Assembly: GCA_016710365.1 (NCBI GenBank)
Contig: JADJVW010000022.1
Location: 6,678 to 70,677 of the forward strand
Source: Candidatus Caldilinea saccharophila
GTDB lineage: Bacteria > Chloroflexota > Anaerolineae > Caldilineales > Caldilineaceae
Direction: 5' to 3'
Length of the DNA: 64,000 nucleotides
A model generated the notes under the pieces. That model had not been told where the DNA came from and made no database searches. It saw only the letters and a list, made by a program, of their open reading frames with translations. Positions 10,532-25,134 of this stretch are shown here, in pieces (within the stretch, counting starts at the first letter, position 1; the number at the start of each line of letters is the position of its first letter). The position numbers and the translations under genes were made by a program.

Positions 10532-11045
10532 CTTTTCTCCCCCACAACTCTCTGGTAGACCGTCAAAGATGACGACTGGCTTTCATTCTTTCACAAATCA
10601 AAATCTTCTGCCACGGCAGAAGGAACAGAACTTTTTTGTGGCTTTTTACAGGGGCAGGTTGCGTGAATTGCCAGGTCGGAGTGTACTGACGCAGCAGTCT
10701 TGGCTTGAGCCTTTTGTGCAACATTTCTCGCTCAGGATCATTGGGATTTGCAATTTGGAGTAAACCGATGAGGATTCTTGTCGAAAATAGCTGGGTGGGC
10801 GAAATTCCGGTTGGTTCAGCCGCCATCTGGCCCACCCCACTGCATAGCGACTCTTTAACAAAGCGAACTTCTGACGCAGAGACGCAGAAGTTCGCAGAGC
10901 AAGACAGAGGCCTTTGTCAAATCTCTGTGTTAGAGTAGGGCAGGCTCACTCCCACAATGCCGCCCAGGATTGCCAAGACTTTCTGGATCGGCGTAAACGT
11001 GCACCACTGTTTTTTCTCTTTAGTTGGGTGTGCTTCTTTAAGCGC
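10532..11045. other. Gene-free stretch with repeat remnants
   Basis: No supportable gene on either strand. It holds a possible hairpin (gggtgggc near 10795 with gcccaccc near 10837) and a CAGAG-type repeat (10863-10930). The short ORFs here have no recognisable content. Confidence 0.5.
10863..10930. repeat. CAGAGACGCAGAG-type repeat
   Basis: The left part reads ttctgacgcagagacgcaga, with gttcgcagagc after it and aaatctctgtg to the right, a loose inverted arrangement. Similar sequence is embedded in the coding region of the YfhO-like gene at about 16030-16080 and 16492-16540. Confidence 0.5.
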
Positions 11046-11492
11046 TCAACTCGCAGCGCCTGGTTTCGGCGTTTGTTGCCGCACCAGGTACTCGCTCACA
11101 CAGCGTGAAAACGCTTCAAAATCGTCGAGGTGATGCTGAATGTACTGGTAAAGTCGTTCGACGTCGATCTCCAGGTAAAGATGAACCAGCACGTTGCGGA
11201 ACTTCGCCATTGCCACCAGACGTGCGGCAAGTGGTTGCGAGAGGACGCCGATCTCCGCCAGCTTTGGGAAGATGTCGCGATATTCGGTCGGAATGTCCGT
11301 GCCAGCTTCTGACAAGAGAATGGCGCCGATGTCCAAAGCGGACTGAATTGCCACCTGAAAGCCACGCTCGGCGGCAGCGTGAAGAAAGAAGGTGGCGGCA
11401 AATTCTTCGAGCGGCGCCTCACCCAGCTCGCGCAGTGCGTTCACGCTGTTGGCGATAACGCGCAAGCGCGCCACGATAGGGGTTGTGTCCAT
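11046..11492 (-). CDS. hepT: HepT-family toxin (RNase-like)
   Basis: A 148-residue helical protein of the HepT (DUF86) family. The defining R-X4-H-X-Y motif is visible as Arg99-NVLV-His104-L-Tyr106 (RNVLVHLY). In characterised HepT/MntA pairs this motif acts in RNA cleavage, and the Tyr is adenylylated by the antitoxin. ATG 11492 is preferred to the upstream ATG at 11516 because GAGGAG lies 8 bases ahead. The start lies inside the nucleotidyltransferase gene (74-base overlap), so the two are translationally linked with the antitoxin first. Activity is inferred from family and motif. Confidence 0.85.
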   Translation of the reverse strand: MDTTPIVARLRVIANSVNALRELGEAPLEEFAATFFLHAAAERGFQVAIQSALDIGAILLSEAGTDIPTEYRDIFPKLAEIGVLSQPLAARLVAMAKFRNVLVHLYLEIDVERLYQYIQHHLDDFEAFSRCVSEYLVRQQTPKPGAAS

Positions 11493-11937
11493 CGAACAAT
11501 TCTCCTCGTCGTGCACGTTCCAGGATTGCCCGTTCGTGTCGTTCGATCACCGGCTTGAAGTCGAGATAGCGGCTGACCATATCGGCCTGGTAGAGGATAC
11601 GTAGTTGATCGTCCCGGCAGAAGAGGAGTTGCCCGTCGCGCAGGACGCGATAGCGCAGCGCCAACGGCGCCTCATTCAAAATCACCACATCCACCGCTTC
11701 GCGATGCAACAGCCCCTGTAACTCATCGATCAGAGCCAGGCGAAGGTCAAAGCTCTGCTCACGTGACAGTGTTTGCTCTGCGAGCACGGCAATATCGACA
11801 TCAGAATGCACCGTTGCGCGGCCGCGGCCGTACGAACCAAACAGATAGGCGACGAGCACAGTCGGTCGGTCGGCAAAATAATGCGAGAGGCGCTGCATTT
11901 CCTCGGCGGAAAGCGCGCCTGGATCGATAAAACTCAT
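11419..11937 (-). CDS. mntA: MntA-family nucleotidyltransferase antitoxin
   Basis: A 172-residue minimal nucleotidyltransferase. The signature GSX10DXD is complete: Gly34-Ser35 (LFGSYGRGR) and Asp46-Val-Asp48 (VHSDVDIAVL). In the HepT/MntA type VII toxin-antitoxin system this enzyme transfers AMP to the toxin tyrosine and silences it. The start is placed at ATG 11937 (MSFIDPG); the frame is open to 11970. A TATACT lies only six bases upstream of the ATG, so the transcript may be nearly leaderless. No Shine-Dalgarno sequence is visible. The HepT gene overlaps the 3' end. Confidence 0.85.
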   Translation of the reverse strand: MSFIDPGALSAEEMQRLSHYFADRPTVLVAYLFGSYGRGRATVHSDVDIAVLAEQTLSREQSFDLRLALIDELQGLLHREAVDVVILNEAPLALRYRVLRDGQLLFCRDDQLRILYQADMVSRYLDFKPVIERHERAILERARRGELFDGHNPYRGALARYRQQRERTARAG

Positions 11938-11943
11938 AGGCCC

Positions 11944-11949
11944 AGTATA
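11944..11949 (-). promoter_or_regulatory. Possible -10 element of the mntA-hepT operon
   Basis: TATACT on the minus strand, six bases before the mntA ATG. A weak -35 (TTTTGG) lies 17 bases further upstream. The spacing would give a nearly leaderless mRNA. Confidence 0.4.
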
Positions 11950-12031
11950 CCTGACAGCACAGTTTACCAAAAACGTTCCTGATCAACCTGCGCCGGCATG
12001 AGGCGCGCATAGCAGGAGAGGAGCGCAGAGG

Positions 12032-12080
12032 ACAAAAACGAGGCAGGCGACAAGTAGAGACCCGCTCACCACCTGCCTCG
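12032..12080 (-). terminator. Rho-independent terminator after the PLDc_N gene
   Basis: On the minus strand gaggcaggt pairs with gcctgcctc across a loop of about 25 bases and is followed by GTTTTTG. It lies 18 bases beyond the stop of the 12098-12340 gene. Confidence 0.65.
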
Positions 12081-12097
12081 CTGCTGATGTGAAGCTG

Positions 12098-12340
12098 CTA
12101 CTCCCCCGCCACCAGCGCAGCAGTCTGTTTGCGCCCGAACAGAAAATAGCTGATCGGCCCGACATAGTTGACAAAGGCCGCCATCACCCACCAAGCCTTG
12201 CGCCCGCGGATCTCAGTCGCCGGCCGCCGGCGAATGTCGACCAACGCCGCGATCAGCAGGCTTACTTGGACGATTCCCAGCATAACGCCACCGGCCTTTT
12301 GCCAGGGTTCCAGACGCTTCCATGTTTTTTTCTGACTCAT
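12098..12340 (-). CDS. PLDc_N domain membrane protein
   Basis: An 80-residue protein with two hydrophobic helices (AGGVMLGIVQVSLLIAALVD and AWWVMAAFVNYVGPISYFLF) joined by a basic loop. This is the pattern of the PLDc_N family (the N-terminal membrane unit of cardiolipin synthases and of many small stand-alone proteins); the ending GPISYFLFGRK is typical. ATG 12340 has AGGAG at good distance, whereas the open frame reaches 12367. The role is unknown; stand-alone PLDc_N proteins have been linked to membrane stress or negative regulation, but nothing here tests that. The gene appears monocistronic, with a terminator directly downstream. Confidence 0.72.
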   Translation of the reverse strand: MSQKKTWKRLEPWQKAGGVMLGIVQVSLLIAALVDIRRRPATEIRGRKAWWVMAAFVNYVGPISYFLFGRKQTAALVAGE

Positions 12341-12469
12341 CGGAATCTCCTTTTGTGTAAAATGCACGCGCCTCCAGCATACCGCATTCCACTGTCGAAT
12401 GCACCATCCACTGGGTAAGTCTGTTGTTGGTCGGAAGGATAGGAGAAAGGGGATATTTCTAGAACGTCA

Positions 12470-13675
12470 TCAATTGCTCAACTCGAGCGCCGGCGCATAG
12501 CCCGGCGCCAGCGCCAGCGCGCGTTGCACGGCTGTGCGCGCGCCGTCAGCATCTCCCACCGCCAGCAGCGCCCGCGCGCGCCAGTAGTAGATCTCCTCAA
12601 TGCTGTCTGTCACGCGGATGACCTCATCGGTCAGCGCCAGCACATCCTGCGCACGTCCTTCGGCCAGATAGGCTTCGAAGCTGTCAAACTGATACCAGAA
12701 CATCCGCCAGGGCAGCCCGATCGCGCGTGCGCGATCAAAGGCCAGCGCCGCATCTGCGGTGCGTTCCTGCCGCGTCAGGCTGCTGCCGAGGTTGAACCAG
12801 GCAAAGGGATCGCTTGCGTCAAGCGCCAACTCTGCACGGGCGCGCACTTCGGCGTCCGTCCACATGCGCCCGGGCGTCACCCCAAAATCGGTCAACATGG
12901 CGGCGACCGTCGCTTCCTGCTCTGGCGGGTAGACCAGCACGAACGCGCGATTGAAGACCTTCCACCACGCCGCCAACTGCGCATAGTTCATGCGAATGCC
13001 TGCATAGTTCTCGGTGGAGACCAGCCCCGCCGAATCATAGGAATCATAGAGCGTCCATTGTTGCGCCGCATCGTCATAGCCAACCAGCAGCCGATAGTGA
13101 CCCAGCCCACCGTTGGGTTCAGGTTCATGCCATGTTTCCAGCAGGACGGGCACGCCGTTGCTGACCAGTGTGCGCAGCAGGTCGTCGTTGCCGTTGACCA
13201 ACTCCATGGCGCGATAGCCCTGATCCTGGGCGAACTTTACCAGTTCATACGGGCTGACGTTCTTGTCATCGGGAAAGGGGCGCAGCACCGCACCAATTGC
13301 GGCCTGGTCAAGCGGGCTGCCGTAGTAGCTCAGATTCATCGCCAGCGTCGCCGGCCCACAATTGTTCCAGGTCTGCCAGGCGTGATTGACGCCGGTAAGC
13401 AATGCCGCAGGTTGCGCTGGCGCATAACGGGGTAAGGGCGTGGCCGTGGGCATCGGCGTGTCAGTCGGGACGACAGTTGGCGTCTCTGTAGGGACAAGCG
13501 TCGCCGGCGGCGGTGTATTGATCGGCATGAGAGTTGGCGTAACGACGCGCGCGGCGGCCTGAATAGTGGTCTGCTGACCTACGTCAGCACCGCGCCACAT
13601 CCCCAGCCCGACCACACTGACTGCCGCGACCATCACCAGCATCAGCGCCAAGCCCAGCGCGCTACAGCCCTTCAT
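12470..13675 (-). CDS. Secreted C39-like cysteine peptidase with TPR tail
   Basis: A 401-residue protein. An N-terminal signal-anchor (ALGLALMLVMVAAVSVVGLG) is followed by a low-complexity Thr/Pro linker (about residues 45-85) and a papain-like C39_2 domain: catalytic-type Cys in WNNCGPATLAMNLSYYG, His in GGLGHYRLLVGYDD, and Asp in TLYDSYDS. The C-terminal 130 residues form about three TPR-like repeats (DPFAWFNLGSSLTRQERTAD, EEIYYWRARALLAVGDADGA). C39_2 domains are often outside the cell and not always proteolytic. The gap before the ATG is a GATTGG-type repeat (13680-13702) that also supplies the GGAG. It is the last gene of the long polysaccharide run. Confidence 0.75.
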   Translation of the reverse strand: MKGCSALGLALMLVMVAAVSVVGLGMWRGADVGQQTTIQAAARVVTPTLMPINTPPPATLVPTETPTVVPTDTPMPTATPLPRYAPAQPAALLTGVNHAWQTWNNCGPATLAMNLSYYGSPLDQAAIGAVLRPFPDDKNVSPYELVKFAQDQGYRAMELVNGNDDLLRTLVSNGVPVLLETWHEPEPNGGLGHYRLLVGYDDAAQQWTLYDSYDSAGLVSTENYAGIRMNYAQLAAWWKVFNRAFVLVYPPEQEATVAAMLTDFGVTPGRMWTDAEVRARAELALDASDPFAWFNLGSSLTRQERTADAALAFDRARAIGLPWRMFWYQFDSFEAYLAEGRAQDVLALTDEVIRVTDSIEEIYYWRARALLAVGDADGARTAVQRALALAPGYAPALELSN

Positions 13676-13679
13676 GCCG

Positions 13680-13702
13680 ACCCAATCTCCAATCTCTCAA
13701 TC
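13680..13702. repeat. Short GATTGG-type repeat carrying a ribosome binding site
   Basis: The minus strand reads gattgagagattggagattg directly before the start of the C39-like gene. It provides the only GGAG there. The same unit recurs at 24057-24166, 53811-53925 and 62912-63063. Confidence 0.5.
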
Positions 13703-15674
13703 GCCCTTTCCCTGATTATCTTCTTCAACCCGCATCACCGCCAACTCGACTGCATCCTCACCTGCCACCGTGCGCACGCGCGGCGCGCCTTCGAGCGCGC
13801 CGTCGTACAGCCCGGCGATCAAACGATATTCGCCGGGGGCAAGTTCCGGCGGCAGCATCAAGCCATAGGTGCGGCGGCGCGCAGTGCCTCCGCTCGCGCG
13901 CCAATCCATCAGCGGCAGATCCTGTTGCGCCACAAGCCGGCCCGCGCCGTCGAGCAATTGCACCGTCACCTTGAGAGTTGCCAGGTTTTCCACCTCAGGC
14001 GCGCTGACGAAGAGCGTGGGCAGGCAAGCCACCCGGCGTCAACCGCAACGCGCCGAGATCGGAGACGCCCATCAACTTGACGCCATTCTCGAACTCGCTG
14101 TCCAGCACCTGCTCCGGCGCCAAATCGGGCTGACCCGCGTAGACGCGCAGCGGCCACACGCCGACCTGCTGCTCGGCCACACGGTCGTAGGGGCTGGCTG
14201 CCAGCACCGCGTCGGCGATGTCATTATTGTCCCAGTTGGACGCCGGCTGCACCGGCAGCAGGATGCGCCGCACGTCCGCCGCGACCAGCGCGCCCACCTG
14301 TGTGTGCGCCGCGGCTTCATCGTGCGCCGCGGGCGGCAGCACGACATGATCGACCGGCCCGCGGTAGTAGTACCACAATGTTGGGTCGGGGAAATTTTGG
14401 GCGATGCGCACTGTGTCGGGCGGCAGGTCGGCGCTCAGCCGCTCGAACGCTGTGGCCAGCTCGCGCCAGCCGCGCGTCTTGCTGTAGGCGGGATCGGCAT
14501 AGTGGCGCGCCAGGGCAAGCAGCATCCCGGCGACCAGCGCCGCCAGCAAGACAAACGAGAGCCAACGCAGCGCCTGTTCTGCTCGCCCGCGAAAACGCCG
14601 CTCGTCAAAGGCCGCGGCGATGAGCAGGGAGAAGGGAGGTGCGCTGGCCACGAGATAGCGCTCGTTGAAGATCGGTCGACCCTGCGCACTCCACCACGTC
14701 GCCAACACGGGCACGGCCAGGTAACAACTCAGCAGCCAAAGATTGCGACGGTCGGCGGCCCCACCTAGCAGCAAGCGCACGCCGCCGATCAACAGCAGCG
14801 CGACCGCAAGGAAGGCCCACACACTGCGTTGCTCCGGGGGAGTGCTCTCGCCGACGGCAAAGACGCTCAGTGCACGCGGCAGCATCGCCGCCAGGCTGGG
14901 CGAATCGCCGTTGCCTGCGTAGCCACCGACAATCGAGGCCGCGCCTGCCAGCCAGGGCAAATAGAGCGCGCCCACCAGCACCTGCCACCCCACCCATGCC
15001 ATCAGAGTAACGCGCGTGCGCGGGATGAAGATCGCTTGTGTAAATACAAAGAGATTGAGCGCCACCAACACAAACACGGCGTAGTAGTGGGTGTGCAGCG
15101 CCAGCCATGCCACGCCGACATACGCCAATCCCCAGCGCGCACGGTGGCGTTGCCGCGCCTCCATCCCCAGCCATACTGCCGCGGTCGTCAGCGCTAGGCT
15201 CATGCTGTACATGCGCGCATCTTGCCCATGCCAGATGGCGTAGGGGCTGATCGCCAACAGCGCGGCTGCCAGCAAGGCCGGGCCGCGCCGAAACTCAAGC
15301 CGCCACGCCAGCCGCAGCAACAACGCCACCGCCAACACGCCAAACCACGCCGACGGATAGCGCAGCGCAAATTCGCTGTCGCCCACTGAGGTAAGCCAGG
15401 GTTTCAGCACAAAGTAGCTGGCAACCGGATGCGGCTCGGCCAGTTCGAGCGTGGCCGCGACGATGCCGGTGTAGCTGCGTTGGGCGAAGAAGTAGCCAAA
15501 GGCTTCGTCTCCGCGTAGTTCCTGCTGGCCGAGGTGATAGACGCGCAGCGTAAAGGCAAGCAGCACGATTGCCAGCGCGACAAGGCGGAAGATAGAAGGG
15601 GCGAGGGGCGAGGGGCGAGGGGCGGCGGCTGGAGAGGGGGAGAACTGGGCGGCATCGGCGCGTGGGTTGATCAT
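13697..15674 (-). CDS. GT39-like membrane glycosyltransferase (one frameshift)
   Basis: A polytopic GT-C-type protein of about 658 residues once a break near 14030 (GGGTGG run) is joined. The first luminal loop carries the acidic motif of the ArnT/PMT family (QQELRGDEAFGYFF) and a later loop has HGQDARMYS, both typical of lipid-linked-sugar-dependent transferases. Ten or more membrane helices follow. The C-terminal soluble part resumes in the second frame (VTVQLLDGAGRLVAQQ, PPELAPGEYRLIAGLYDG), the beta domain common to these Chloroflexota proteins. ATG 15674 overlaps the upstream stop (ATGA). Residues 12-26 (FSPSPAAAPRPSPLA) are translated CTCGCCC-type repeat. Substrate unknown; it probably acts in cell-surface glycan assembly. 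Confidence 0.7.
15597..15641. repeat. GGGGCGA tandem repeat in the N-terminus of the GT39-like gene
   Basis: Units of gaggggc and cgaggggcgagg are repeated here and translated as PSPLAPRPSP-like residues. The complementary unit recurs in the tail cassette at 60612-60660. Confidence 0.55.
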
Positions 15675-18150
15675 TTGGCCCTCCGGCGGCGGCGCGCCTG
15701 CCACGTGGCAAAGACACCGCCCATCGCCAGCGCGCCCAGTGTGACCGCACCGATCCACAGCCCCACGCGCACGCTGTCGGGCTGATAGATGAGATCGAAC
15801 GCCACGACGCCTGCCGGAATCGGAATGCCCAGCAAGGTGAGATTGGCGCGCAGCGGCGCCAACGGCGGCGCGTCTGCATGTTCCGGCCACTGTTTGGCGA
15901 CAATGCGCCAGCCCGGCATCCAGTTTTCGCTGACCACCAGCAGGCCAGGCGTCTCGCTCTCCACCGTCAACGCGAGTCGCCCCGGCGCAAGCTGAGTCAG
16001 TTGCACGCTGGCAGGCGCCAACAATGAAGATGGCTCTTCTCTGCGAACCCCTGCGCTTTTGCGGCTCTGCGTCAAAGCCAGTTCCAGGTCAGCCTGCGAC
16101 GCCAGGATCGCCTGTTGCTCCAGGTCGAAGGTATGGTCGCCCAACAGGCGCACCGCTTCCTCGTCTTCGGCGAAGATTGCTTCCGGCGCGACCCATGCAC
16201 GCGGATTCGGCGCCGCCAGCCGGTGCAGATAGGTGGCGTCGGTGCTTTGCGGGAATTCGGCCAGCAGCGTCGAAGGCGTAAACAATTCGCGGCGCCAGGT
16301 CAGGACATGGGTGACGCCGGTCAGCCGCCACATGCGGTCAAGCGGGAACTCGTCAAAGAGCCGCGCATAGCGCGCCAGGCGCAGTGGGCTGGACCCCCAC
16401 ACGTCTTCAACGCCCACGCGCATGCCGTAATCCTCATAGGCGCGGAATTCATTATAGACGCGCCCGCCCGCGCTGGCTACGCTTGAATTTTCTCCGCGCA
16501 CCTCTGCCTCTCCGCGCCTCTGCGTCGAAGATATTTCAGACTTCGCAGCCGCTTGCACGGCTTCCACCTCCGGCGCCAGGAGCACCCTTGCGCCGGACTG
16601 AATGCATCCAGGTTAGTTGCGAAGTTTGCCCAAAAGAGGTTGGCGAACGCAAGCAGACCCAGCAACACCGTTCGTTCCCGGCTCCAGCCGGGGAGACGCA
16701 GCAACAGCGCAAAGCCGGTTGCCAGCCCGATGGCCAGCGTTGCCAGCAGCAAGAAGCGCCCCTGCCCAAGCACGGTGCGGCCGGGAAGCTGCCAGAGCAG
16801 ACCGAACAGATAGACCCCGCCGATCACCAAACCGGCGTAGAGCGTCGCCAGCCAGCCGCGTATAGTCATCGGCAGCAGACGCACCGCCAGCACACCGTAC
16901 CCGGCCAGCACGCTCAGCCCGAACGCCACCAGGAACGCGGCGCGCTCCTGCCCGCGGAAAAGCGCAAAGCCCGGCGCCCAGCGGTAGAAGAGTGGATAGA
17001 GAAACGCGTTGTCGCCGAAGGAAAGCAGCAGCGCCAACAGCGCCAGCGCCAGGAAAAAGATCACGCCGCCGCGCGGCGACAGGCTGGTGCGTCTCTCCAC
17101 GCCCTTCACGACCGGCTGCCAGTCGTCGCGCTGTACGGCCGCGCCGACCGCGATAAACGCCAGCCCCAGCCCAATGACGCCGATGTAGAGCGACGAGTAA
17201 TCGGTCAACACGCCGGGCAGCAGCAGTTGCCAGGCATCTTGCCATGGGAAACCGCCGCTGACGTAGGCATAATCCACCGCGGCGCGCACGCTGAGCTGCG
17301 CAAACTCCACGCTGGGCAAGAGCTGCGCCGCGCTCAAGCCCAAAAAAGTCGCCAACGCCAGCCCGATGCCGAGAACTGCCACCGTCACATTGCCCGCTTC
17401 GCGCAAAGTTCGCGCCTGCGTCGTCAGCAGCACGAGCAGCCAAGCCACGGATGCGTAGCCGATATAGAGAAAAGTCTGCGTGTGGCCGGCCAGCAAGCTG
17501 ACGGCGCCGGTGATGCCGGTTGCCAGCCACCATCCCCAGCGACGCGGCGACGCGACCGCGTGACTCATCGACCACAGGATCAGCGGCAGCCAGATCGCGG
17601 TGCGCAGAACGGCAAGCTGCACCGGCGGGTAGCCGGTCAGATAGCCGGAGAAAGCGAAGCAGATGCCGGCCGCCAGCCCCGCGTCATGGCGTTGGGTCAG
17701 CCGTCGCACCAGTAAATAGGTGAACCAACCGCCCAACGCTATCTGCAGGATCGCCTCGATCTGCAAGAGATAAAGGCGTGCGGCCGCGTCTGAAAACGGC
17801 AGCGTCACAGCCAGCAGCAGCGTGCTGATGGGATAGAACACGCCTGCTTGCACGTCAGCCAGAAAAGGGTGACCGCTATAGGTGTAGGGGTTCCACAGCG
17901 GCAGCCTCCCTGCAAGCATTTCTTGTTGAGAAAAGAGGCTGAATGGCAGGAAATGGTGTGTGAAGTCACCGTCGGGGAAAGTGCGCAGACCCAGCAGCAC
18001 CGGCGCGTAAAAGAACGCGGTCACTCCCAGCAGCACCAACAGCGCCCACCCTGCGCGCCGCCGATGCGGAAGGTGCGAAACGGCAGCATCGCCAGTGCGT
18101 GTGCGGCTTTGTGGCTCGGATAAGCATTCAGGCGGGATCGGGTCGCGCAT
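15671..18150 (-). CDS. YfhO-like membrane protein (one frameshift)
   Basis: A large polytopic protein of about 826 residues after joining two frames near 16585. The N-terminal half has the features of YfhO-type GT-C proteins: luminal GDFTHHFLPFSLFSQQEM, NPYTYSGHPFLADVQAGVFY and about 12 helices. The C-terminal soluble part (YEDYGMRVGVEDVWGSSPL, VTHVLTWRRELF) is in the second frame, with a final helix and basic tail. YfhO-like proteins attach sugars to cell-wall polymers. GGAG serves ATG 18150; the frame is open to GTG 18165. Two stretches (STQRRGEAEVRGE and TQSRKSAGVRREE) are translations of CAGAG-type repeats placed in the soluble domain. It is coupled to the next gene by ATGA. Confidence 0.72.
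16492..16545. repeat. CAGAG-type repeat inside the YfhO-like gene
   Basis: The plus strand reads cacctctgcctctccgcgcc then tctgcgtcgaag; translated on the minus strand as a charged insert (TQRRGEAEVRGE). A second copy lies at about 16030-16080. Both are in frame with the soluble domain. Confidence 0.55.
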
Positions 18151-18169
18151 GGCATTCTCCTGCACGCGA

Positions 18170-20650
<2,481 letters not shown>

Positions 20651-20780
20651 GAATCAGCTCAGCGTATCAGGGTAATCGAATTGGGCAAAGGTAAGCTGCT
20701 GGCATTACCAGCGTGGCGTGGAGCGTTGACGCAATACGTCAGGCTACTAGCCAGGTGGGCTTAATTCTGCCCGTAGATTT

Positions 20781-20871
20781 GGTAGGGACAGGCCCCCGTG
20801 CCTGTCCGGCTTTCGTGCCTGTCCGGCTTCCGGGCGCACTTCCGGGCGCACACGGGGGGTGCGCCCCTACC
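20781..20871. repeat. Imperfect palindromic repeat, GGTAGGG...CCCTACC
   Basis: It begins ggtagggacaggc and ends gtgcgcccctacc, with internal direct repeats of cgtgcctgtccggctt and ttccgggcgcac. It fills most of the 310-base gap 20651-20960 between the GT-C gene and the GT2 gene; no gene or clear promoter is seen there. Confidence 0.65.
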
Positions 20872-20960
20872 AGGCAACCAATGAGATATTTTAGCCCGTG
20901 TGTACTAGCCTGACCTCCGCATGGCTGCTCGCCTTGCTCAACATCATGCTTGATACTCCA

Positions 20961-22978
<2,018 letters not shown>

Positions 22979-22985
22979 GGGTTGC

Positions 22986-25083
22986 CTATTCTACAATATC
23001 TACTACCCCCAAGTCTGGCTCAATGCCTGCGGGGTTGCCGGCCGCATCGATCCAGGTCAATGGTTCCAGGCTGTCAGCGTCATAGACCATGACGCGCACG
23101 GCGTAGCTCCCTGGCGCAAGCTCTTCAGGGACAGTGAGCATGTAGACGCCCAGCGGACGATCCTCCGGCTGCCATTGATCCGGCGCACGGTGGCGGTCGT
23201 TGAGCAGCCGCTCGTCCGCCTGCGCCAGACGATTGCCCGCCGCGTCGTAGAGGGCGACGCGCGTCTTGAGCGGACGGTCGCTGGCGCCGCCCGGCACGCG
23301 CTGCCAGCGCAGCACCACGGGCAGGGGATCGCCCGGCGCCAGCGGCGTTGCCGGCAGCGACGCTTCGATCAACTTCACCGCCTGCTCAAATTGAAAATTT
23401 ACTGGTTGCAGCGCCGGCGCCAGTTCAAAGCGCGTGGGCGGCGTCAACTCCCACCAATCGATAGCATACCCTTGGAACCACTGCTCCCCCGCGTGGCGGC
23501 CGTATTTGTCGAGCAAGAAGTGGACGGCGCGCCGCGGGTCCGTGTCGCTTTCATACCATTGCACCCAGAAGACGCGCCGCGCCGCGCCCGCCAATTCCGT
23601 CAGCGACTGGTCAAGTGTGTTGATATCGACGAACAGATAGCGCGCTGCCGGCGTTTCACCCATGGGTGTGGGCGCGTCGGCGTCAAGCGCGTAGGATTGA
23701 TAGTAGAAGCCAAACGGATATTTTTGATCGACAAAGATCACGTCTCCCGGCTGTGTGTTGGCGCGCAGCCAATCCGTCACCTCGGCGATGTGCTCACGAT
23801 CATGGCGGCTGTCGTAGAGGTCGGCCTGCACGGCCTGCCCCAGCCCGATTGCCAGCGCGATCAGCAGCAGGTAGGGCAAGGCGCGCCGCCAGCGTGCAAA
23901 CCCTGCCAGCCCCGTCGCGATCAAGGTGTAAAGCGCGGGCGTGACAAAACTTGCATAGCGCACATTGAACGCATTGCGATCCAGCACAGCCACATAATAA
24001 AGCGCCAGCCCTCCGAGGAGCCAGGTGAGGGTGAAGAGGAAGGGGGAGAGGGGAGGACAAGGAGATTGGGAGATTGGGAGATTGGAGATTGGAGATTGGA
24101 GATTGTCTCCCCTTTTCCCCCTCTCCCCCTCTCCTCGTCTCCTCGTCTCCCTGTCTCCCTGTCTGGCGCTTCCCACCACCAGGCCCACCACGACGACGGC
24201 CAGTCCCCCCCACAGCCAGACTTCACCCGCGCCGCCGAGCAGCGCCGGGTCGTAGGCATAGCCGCCGACGTACGCCTGCCAGTTCTGGCGCAAATATTCA
24301 CCGGCAGTGACGATAGCGATATTGGGATTCTCGTACTCTGGTATCTGGCGCAGGGCAATGGGCGCAATGGGCAGGAGGAGCATGGTCATCAGCAGGCCGT
24401 GCGCCAACACCGCGCCCACTTCACGCCAGCGCGCAGGCCGGAGCAGCGCCCAGACGCCCCACCACCCATACCAGGCCACGAGGACAAAGAGCGCGTTATA
24501 GTGAGTCAGCAGCGCCGCGCTCGAAAACAAGACAAACAAGAGCGACGGCCGGCTGAACAATCGATGCTGCGCATCTCGTCGGCGCGAGTTGGTCCAGAAA
24601 GAGCACGGCGGCCGCGGTCAGCAGGGCAAAACCCAGCGCGTACATGCGCGTTTCCTGACTTTCGGCCAGCCAAAAGGGCGATAACGCGCCGATCGCTGTC
24701 GCCAGCAGCCCAGCGGTGACGCCGCCCACGCGCCGTCCCAGCACCGACAGCAAGGCAACGCCGGTAACACCGGCAAAGACGCTCAGCAGCCTGGCGAAAA
24801 ACGCCAGCAGCGCCGGCGGCTGCCCAGCAGCGATGCCAAACAGCAGACTCCAGCCATGCAGCAGCCAGTAGTAAAAGGGTGGTTGAATGTCCAGCTCGGG
24901 GGCGGTGGCGATTTGCAACAGGGGGCGCAGCGCCACATCGATATTGCGCGCTTCGTCCCACCAGATGTCCTGGCGCGTCAACGCGTGAAGTCGAATCGCA
25001 AAGGCGCCGAGCAGAACCGCGCTCAGCGCCAGTCGCAGCCATGTCGATGCCGCGGGCGTGCGGCGGTCAGCGAAAAGATGCAT
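22986..25083 (-). CDS. GT39-like membrane glycosyltransferase (one frameshift, repeat insertion)
   Basis: A GT-C protein of about 699 residues made of two ORFs joined near 24555. The first luminal loop has the acidic motif DIWWDEARNIDVALR and PELDIQPPFYYWLLHGW; a second loop has ESQETRMYALG. About 10 helices follow, then a soluble C-terminal part ending PLGVYMLTVPEELAPGSYAV, the same beta domain as in the 13697 and 18170 genes. Between two helices (about residues 345-385) sits a hydrophilic block (RQGDRETRRRGEGERGKRG, then NLQSPISNLPISQSP) that is an exact translation of a GATTGG/CTCTCC repeat. Start ATG 25083 (MHLFADRR). It precedes the aminotransferase by 7 bases. Confidence 0.72.
24057..24166. 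repeat. GAGATTGG / CTCTCC low-complexity repeat within a coding gene
   Basis: Six or more tandem units of gagattgg are followed by runs of tctccc and tcctcg units. It lies in frame inside the GT39-like gene and adds about 37 residues between two membrane helices. The same units occur in the tail cassette (53811-53925, 62912-63063). Confidence 0.75.
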
Positions 25084-25134
25084 ATCTGCGCCATTGTAGC
25101 GCAGAGCGGGCATACTTTAGAAACGAGGACTCCT

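Noticed and set aside
16384..17715. 443-codon plus-strand frame opposite the YfhO-like gene
   Set aside because: Antisense shadow: Gln/Arg/Ala-rich protein with no domain, whereas the minus strand encodes a coherent membrane protein.
24057..24166. CRISPR or VNTR-type array in the GT39-like gene
   Set aside because: No spacer structure; short mixed units only.
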